Below are positions 60,712-64,000 of a DNA stretch of 64,000 nucleotides, one piece after another (the stretch's first letter is position 1; each line of letters begins with the position of its first letter). The translations under genes and the position numbers were made by a program. The notes under the pieces are model-generated. The model worked only from the letters and a program-made list of their open reading frames with translations, was not told where the DNA came from and made no database searches. The stretch is from the NCBI GenBank assembly GCA_016212095.1, contig JACRHH010000022.1, positions 1 through 64,000 on the forward strand. Reading direction: 5' to 3'. The stretch is from Nitrospirota bacterium. Lineage in GTDB: Bacteria > Nitrospirota > Thermodesulfovibrionia > SZUA-242.

Positions 60712-61458
60712 CTACCCTATCGCAGCCTCAAGCCGTTTCCTCACAGCCTCCATTCGCGCACCGAATGCGTCGCTTATGCGGTCGCGTGGTTTCGGCTCGG
60801 CTATCTCCAGCGATTCAATGATTCTTCCCGGCCATGCAGAAACGATGTATATCCGGTCGGCAAGCCATACAGCCTCGTCTATCGAATGGGTGACGAACAG
60901 CACAGTGACATTTGTAGCGGCTGCGGTTTCGAGCAGGAGCTTCTGAAGCTGATGCCGGGTGCGTTCATCGAGCGATGAAAATGGCTCGTCAAGAAGCCAG
61001 CACGATGACTCAGACGCCATCAGCCTGCCAATTGCCGCCCTCTGCCGCATTCCTCCGGAAAGTTCATACGGGTAGAGCGAGCCGAAACCTGCCAGCCCAA
61101 GCGCCTCCATTATCTCGTTGACACGCGCTTTTCGCGCCGCATCATTCATACCCTTGACCTTGAGCGGCAGGCCAATGTTGTCCGTAGTAGTCATCCATGG
61201 AAGAAGCGTATGCTGCTGTGTCAGATAGCCGATCTCGCCGGAAGGCGACACAATCGTTCCGCTGTCGGGCGTTTCGAGTCCGGCGGCCAAGCGCAATATT
61301 GTTGTCTTGCCGCATCCGGTCATGCCTACCAGACATGCCACAGTGCCGCGCGGAACGTCGAATGTAACATTCTCCACCGCGCGAACGATTTCGCCATCGC
61401 GGCTGACAAACGATTTCGATACGCCGGAAAATGAGAGGCAAGGGGTGTTGGATGTCAT
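60712..61458 (-). CDS. NitT/TauT-type ABC transporter ATPase
   Basis: A 248-residue ABC ATPase starting MTSNTPCLSFSGVSKSFVSR at 61458. Walker A is VGMTGCGKTT, the Q-loop is GYLTQQHTLLPWMTTTDNI, the signature is LSGGMRQRAAIGRLM, and Walker B is CWLLDEPFSSLDE, with the switch His in FVTHSIDEAVWLADR. It powers the neighbouring permease in nitrate/sulfonate/taurine-type import. The start is about 50 bases after the permease stop. The longer frame would absorb a palindromic element (61487-61507) and is not credible. It is the last gene of the operon. Confidence 0.9.
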   Translation of the reverse strand: MTSNTPCLSFSGVSKSFVSRDGEIVRAVENVTFDVPRGTVACLVGMTGCGKTTILRLAAGLETPDSGTIVSPSGEIGYLTQQHTLLPWMTTTDNIGLPLKVKGMNDAARKARVNEIMEALGLAGFGSLYPYELSGGMRQRAAIGRLMASESSCWLLDEPFSSLDERTRHQLQKLLLETAAATNVTVLFVTHSIDEAVWLADRIYIVSAWPGRIIESLEIAEPKPRDRISDAFGARMEAVRKRLEAAIG

Positions 61459-61486
61459 GCTAACAGGGCGAATACTAATGATGATC

Positions 61487-61507
61487 GGGCGAACACAAGG
61501 TTCGCCC
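61487..61507. repeat. Palindromic element between ABC permease and ATPase genes
   Basis: GGGCGAAC-ACAAG-GTTCGCCC is a perfect 8-bp-arm hairpin. An additional half-like copy GGGCGAATAC lies at 61466-61475. It directly follows the permease stop and may pause or process the transcript. Confidence 0.75.
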
Positions 61508-62368
61508 CTACCGTTGAACTGCGCGCCAATGGCCCGTCCGTTCCTCGAACCGCCGAAGCAGGCTGTTTGTGACAAGCCCTATCGCGCCGATTACTATGAT
61601 GGCCGAAAACGTGTATTCGTATTCCGACGTTTTGCAGGCGGTGCATAGCATGTAGCCAAGCCCGCTTCTGGTTCCGGGGAAAATCTCGGCGGCAATAACC
61701 ACCAGCCAGACCGTGCCGAGCGCTATGCGCATTCCGTTTGCGATGAAGGGAAGCGTGTGCGGAAGGATTACGTGCCTGATCGTCTGCGCGTTGTCCGCGC
61801 CCATAAGCCGCATGGTCTCAAGCCATGCGGTGCCGACGCTTCTCACGCCCTGAATTGTGGCCGTGTAGATCGGGAAAAACGCGCCGTACCACAAAATTAA
61901 TATCATGGCGGTCTGCACCTGATCCGGAACATCGTGCCGCCACGCTTCCGTCTGCCCGTAAACAACTGTGGCGATTGACGATACGCCGAGCAGCACCGTG
62001 ATTATCGGCAGCAGCACAATCGGATTTATCGGCCTTGCAAGCTCCACGATCGGACTGAAGACATACTCCACAACGTGGTTGCGCGCCGCCAGAATTCCAA
62101 GCGGCACAGCCGTTGCGATTGCGAGCGCGAAGCCCAGAAAGAGGCGTATCAGCGTCATCATCACAGAGAATGCGAGCGAGCGCGAATTCAGATCGGGCGG
62201 CTCGTCGAATGGGTGTGTCAGAACGTTGAATACCTCGCCGAAGCTTGGAACCACTGCGCTTCCGCTTCTTGCGCCAAGCCACCACGCCAGAATCACGAGG
62301 CCGGGAATGATAGAGCCGAGCGCGTATTTTACCGGCGCGCTATCTTGCCATTTGGCGTCTGAACTCAT
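61508..62368 (-). CDS. NitT/TauT-type ABC transporter permease
   Basis: A 286-residue inner-membrane permease with about six helices. The opening helix is ALGSIIPGLVILAWWLGARS. The EAA loop that couples to the ATPase is AWLETMRLMGADNAQTIRHV-type; here GTAWLETMRLMGADNAQTIR followed by ILPHTLPFIANGMRIALGTV. A late segment WLVVIAAEIFPGTRSGLGYM is typical of SsuC/TauC proteins. It lies 12 bases after the binding-protein gene. Substrate cannot be read from sequence; sulfonates, taurine or other organic anions are typical. Confidence 0.9.
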   Translation of the reverse strand: MSSDAKWQDSAPVKYALGSIIPGLVILAWWLGARSGSAVVPSFGEVFNVLTHPFDEPPDLNSRSLAFSVMMTLIRLFLGFALAIATAVPLGILAARNHVVEYVFSPIVELARPINPIVLLPIITVLLGVSSIATVVYGQTEAWRHDVPDQVQTAMILILWYGAFFPIYTATIQGVRSVGTAWLETMRLMGADNAQTIRHVILPHTLPFIANGMRIALGTVWLVVIAAEIFPGTRSGLGYMLCTACKTSEYEYTFSAIIVIGAIGLVTNSLLRRFEERTGHWRAVQR

Positions 62369-62380
62369 TGCGGCTGGCGG

Positions 62381-63532
62381 CTACTTGCCCGATTGCAGCT
62401 TCATCCCCGACAGCGCCTTGTTGACCGGCCCAAGGTCGAGCAGCTTTGCGCGTATCCCGGATGCCTTCATGTCCTTGAAATTCTTGTCGAAGCGGTTCAT
62501 CGAGAGCATCAGATCAAGCCATGTGTCAACCGCTTTCTGCCACTGAATGTCCGGCCTGATAACATAGTTCACCGATGCGATGCTCTTCTGTCCAACCTCA
62601 GGAGGAGTTTTCGTCCAGCGCGATTCGGCGGCGAGCGCGGCCTGCTGGTTCATCGCCATAACATCAGCCCCGGCAATTATCGCGCGAAGAAGCGATTTCA
62701 CGGCGTCGGGCTTCTCCTTTAAAACTTTTTCGGTTGAGGCAACAACGCAGCACGGATGCCCTTCCCATTTGCCGTGTGGCGGCAGGCTAGAAAGATCGGC
62801 GGCCCGCTTCGCAAGCCCTTTATGCACAATCAATGTGCCTTCCGGCTCGTTAAGCACAACGGCATCGACAATCCCGGCCTCAACCGACGCGCCGATGTTT
62901 TCCGCGCCCTGAAGATTCACGGTTATTACCTGAACAGGTTTGCCATCCTTACCAATCGGCTCGTTGCCGAATGTCACCTTCTCCTCGGCCAAAGCCTTCG
63001 TGAGAATCATGTAGGCAACCGCCATCGGCGCCTTGTAGCCCACTCGCACCGGCTTCTCCGACTTTCTGACGGCAGCCATGAACGATTCCCAACTGTCAGC
63101 CGGGAAGTCGTTTCTAAGGATCAGCGAATCGCCGTCGTTGTTTAGCGGCGCGAGGATTTTTAGCGGCGCGCCCTTGTCAACGAACTTGGCAACCGGCCCA
63201 AGCCCTCCAAGGCCCATCTCAATATCGCCGCGCTCCATTGCGGCAGGCATTCCGGCTCCGCCCTCGACCTTTATCATGTGAACGCGGGCAACAACCTTTC
63301 CGGCGTCAACAAGCTCGTAAACCTCACGATCCTTCAGCGGATTGAGATACACGCCATACGGCCCTTCCAGCGCGCGGCCCTGATCCGCAGCCACATAAAG
63401 GGCGATCTGGTGATCGTGCCCAACATGGCCGAGGGTGAGCATGGGGACTTCAGGTTCGGCGGCATGGGCATGTGAAGATGCGGCAAAAACTGAAAAGACG
63501 AAAAACAAGATTAGATTGCCGATTGTTTTCAA
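62381..63532 (-). CDS. ABC transporter substrate-binding protein (SsuA/NMT1-like)
   Basis: A 383-residue exported binding protein with a signal peptide (LILFFVFSVFAASSHAHAAE). It belongs to the SsuA/THI5/NMT1 group: LTLGHVGHDHQIALYVAADQ near the N-terminus, ERGDIEMGLGGLGPVAKF as the loop that follows, and the C-lobe phrase VLKEKPDAVKSLLRAIIAGA. It carries His residues around residue 37 (GHVGHDHQ) and a GKWEGHPCC near the middle, which could matter for ligand or metal binding (inference). It captures a small organic anion for the permease. Its ATG overlaps the upstream partial gene's stop as ATGA, so the operon continues beyond the right edge. Confidence 0.88.
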   Translation of the reverse strand: MKTIGNLILFFVFSVFAASSHAHAAEPEVPMLTLGHVGHDHQIALYVAADQGRALEGPYGVYLNPLKDREVYELVDAGKVVARVHMIKVEGGAGMPAAMERGDIEMGLGGLGPVAKFVDKGAPLKILAPLNNDGDSLILRNDFPADSWESFMAAVRKSEKPVRVGYKAPMAVAYMILTKALAEEKVTFGNEPIGKDGKPVQVITVNLQGAENIGASVEAGIVDAVVLNEPEGTLIVHKGLAKRAADLSSLPPHGKWEGHPCCVVASTEKVLKEKPDAVKSLLRAIIAGADVMAMNQQAALAAESRWTKTPPEVGQKSIASVNYVIRPDIQWQKAVDTWLDLMLSMNRFDKNFKDMKASGIRAKLLDLGPVNKALSGMKLQSGK

Positions 63533-64000
63533 TGACTAGCTCCTTCAGAACGAATAAAAATATCAGGCTTCCACCGCTCAAAACGGTAAACGCCCCATTT
63601 TTTCAGGTATTGTTCACTATAGCCAAATACAAGCGTATCCCGGTCGAGCGCGAACGCCATTTCCCTTTTATACCAGAACAGGTTGCAGAATAGTAGCAGC
63701 AAACCGGCGCAGACAATCGTCAGCCCGGCCTTCACCATGCCCAGTCCGGCGTCGCGCACAGCCTGAACGCGAACCCAGACGCCGGTTTTGCCGATGGTGG
63801 GTTCCATGCCGCGCCCTTCAATCTTGAATGCCGGCGTATTTAGCCCTGCCGCCAAACGAAGCGTCGGCGCGGCAAGATTGTAAACCTCGCCGGAAAGCAG
63901 GCCTTTTCTGATCACGCGCTCCGGCGCAAGCGCAATCTTCACACTTGCGCCGTTAATGTCGATGGAATCCTCGCGTCCCGGCGGCAAAAGTTCAAGCCTG
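63529..64000 (-). CDS. Membrane-associated protein, partial, first gene of the importer operon
   Basis: An open frame of at least 157 codons reaching the right edge, so the N-terminus lies outside. Beta-rich residues are followed by one strong helix (about MVKAGLTIVCAGLLLLFCNL-FWY) and a cytosolic tail ending GYSEQYLKKWGVYRFERWKP. I do not recognise the family. A single late helix with a beta-rich outer part could suggest a cytochrome-biogenesis or assembly protein, but I see no haem or diagnostic motif. It is translationally coupled to the binding-protein gene (ATGA), so it is part of that operon. Confidence 0.6.
   Translation of the reverse strand, partial: RLELLPPGREDSIDINGASVKIALAPERVIRKGLLSGEVYNLAAPTLRLAAGLNTPAFKIEGRGMEPTIGKTGVWVRVQAVRDAGLGMVKAGLTIVCAGLLLLFCNLFWYKREMAFALDRDTLVFGYSEQYLKKWGVYRFERWKPDIFIRSEGASH

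Noticed and set aside
1-64000. tRNA, rRNA, prophage or biosynthetic gene cluster
   Set aside because: No cloverleaf or rRNA segment, phage structural gene or PKS/NRPS module was recognised on reading both strands.

Overview
The window looks like a chromosomal piece of an anaerobic, cytochrome-rich bacterium of the Deltaproteobacteria type (Geobacter/Desulfuromonas-like). This is inference: no rRNA or tRNA is present to fix the taxonomy. Supporting signs are a very large c-type cytochrome with paired CX4CH and CX2CH haem motifs of a kind described from Geobacter, a second octahaem lipoprotein, a superoxide reductase/peroxiredoxin pair, and the housekeeping run tmk-holB-ricT-metG. Most of the window is moderately G+C rich; the Ig-like lipoprotein gene at 36.3-37.7 kb is visibly more A+T rich.

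Layout. 0-2.1 kb is a decayed accessory patch: a group II intron maturase remnant, a HigA-type antitoxin with a frameshifted toxin, and an intact higBA pair with its own promoter/operator. 2.1-4.9 kb is a P2-type cation ATPase. 5.0-24.1 kb is a tightly packed five-gene minus-strand operon: a cytochrome with up to 39 haem sites, a 3617-residue modular extracellular protein (two beta-propellers, 15 fibronectin type III domains, five lectin-like modules), and three smaller secreted proteins. It is preceded by a 507-bp regulatory gap with several TGAC/GTCA dyads. 24.6-28.9 kb holds gph, a Na+/Ca2+ exchanger, an N6-adenine methyltransferase, a zeta-toxin-like kinase pair, a 37-bp tandem hairpin repeat and adk. 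28.9-35.4 kb is an ArsR-controlled tripartite RND efflux operon with an ArsR/SmtB-type operator. 35.5-37.8 kb carries a DUF4337-type membrane protein with an apparent ATT start and the Ig-like lipoprotein flanked by direct repeats. 37.9-41.5 kb is a TPR protein, two oligopeptide-type ABC ATPases and pyrF, then a truncated ParE-type toxin with its antitoxin. 41.7-45.4 kb is a DMT transporter and an EmrAB-type pump. 45.4-46.6 kb is the superoxide reductase/peroxiredoxin operon. 46.7-52.5 kb is a MetE/UroD-like protein followed by tmk, holB, ricT and metG. 52.5-60.6 kb is a two-component system, the octahaem lipoprotein, a peptidase/propeller/barrel protein, a hicBA cassette and a D-Ala-D-Ala-ligase-like ATP-grasp enzyme. 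60.7-64 kb is a NitT/TauT-type ABC importer and a partial membrane protein.

Two themes stand out. First, the cell invests heavily in secreted haem proteins and giant surface proteins: the 19-kb operon is the best candidate for an undescribed system, plausibly a cell-surface or extracellular electron-transfer/adhesion apparatus, though its function is not proven by the sequence. Second, small mobile DNA is active here. Short palindromic elements sit between genes, inside metG in frame, and exactly at a response-regulator/kinase start-stop junction with an 11-bp duplication. A hicBA cassette is bracketed by 14-bp direct repeats, and five toxin-antitoxin-like loci occur, two of them broken.
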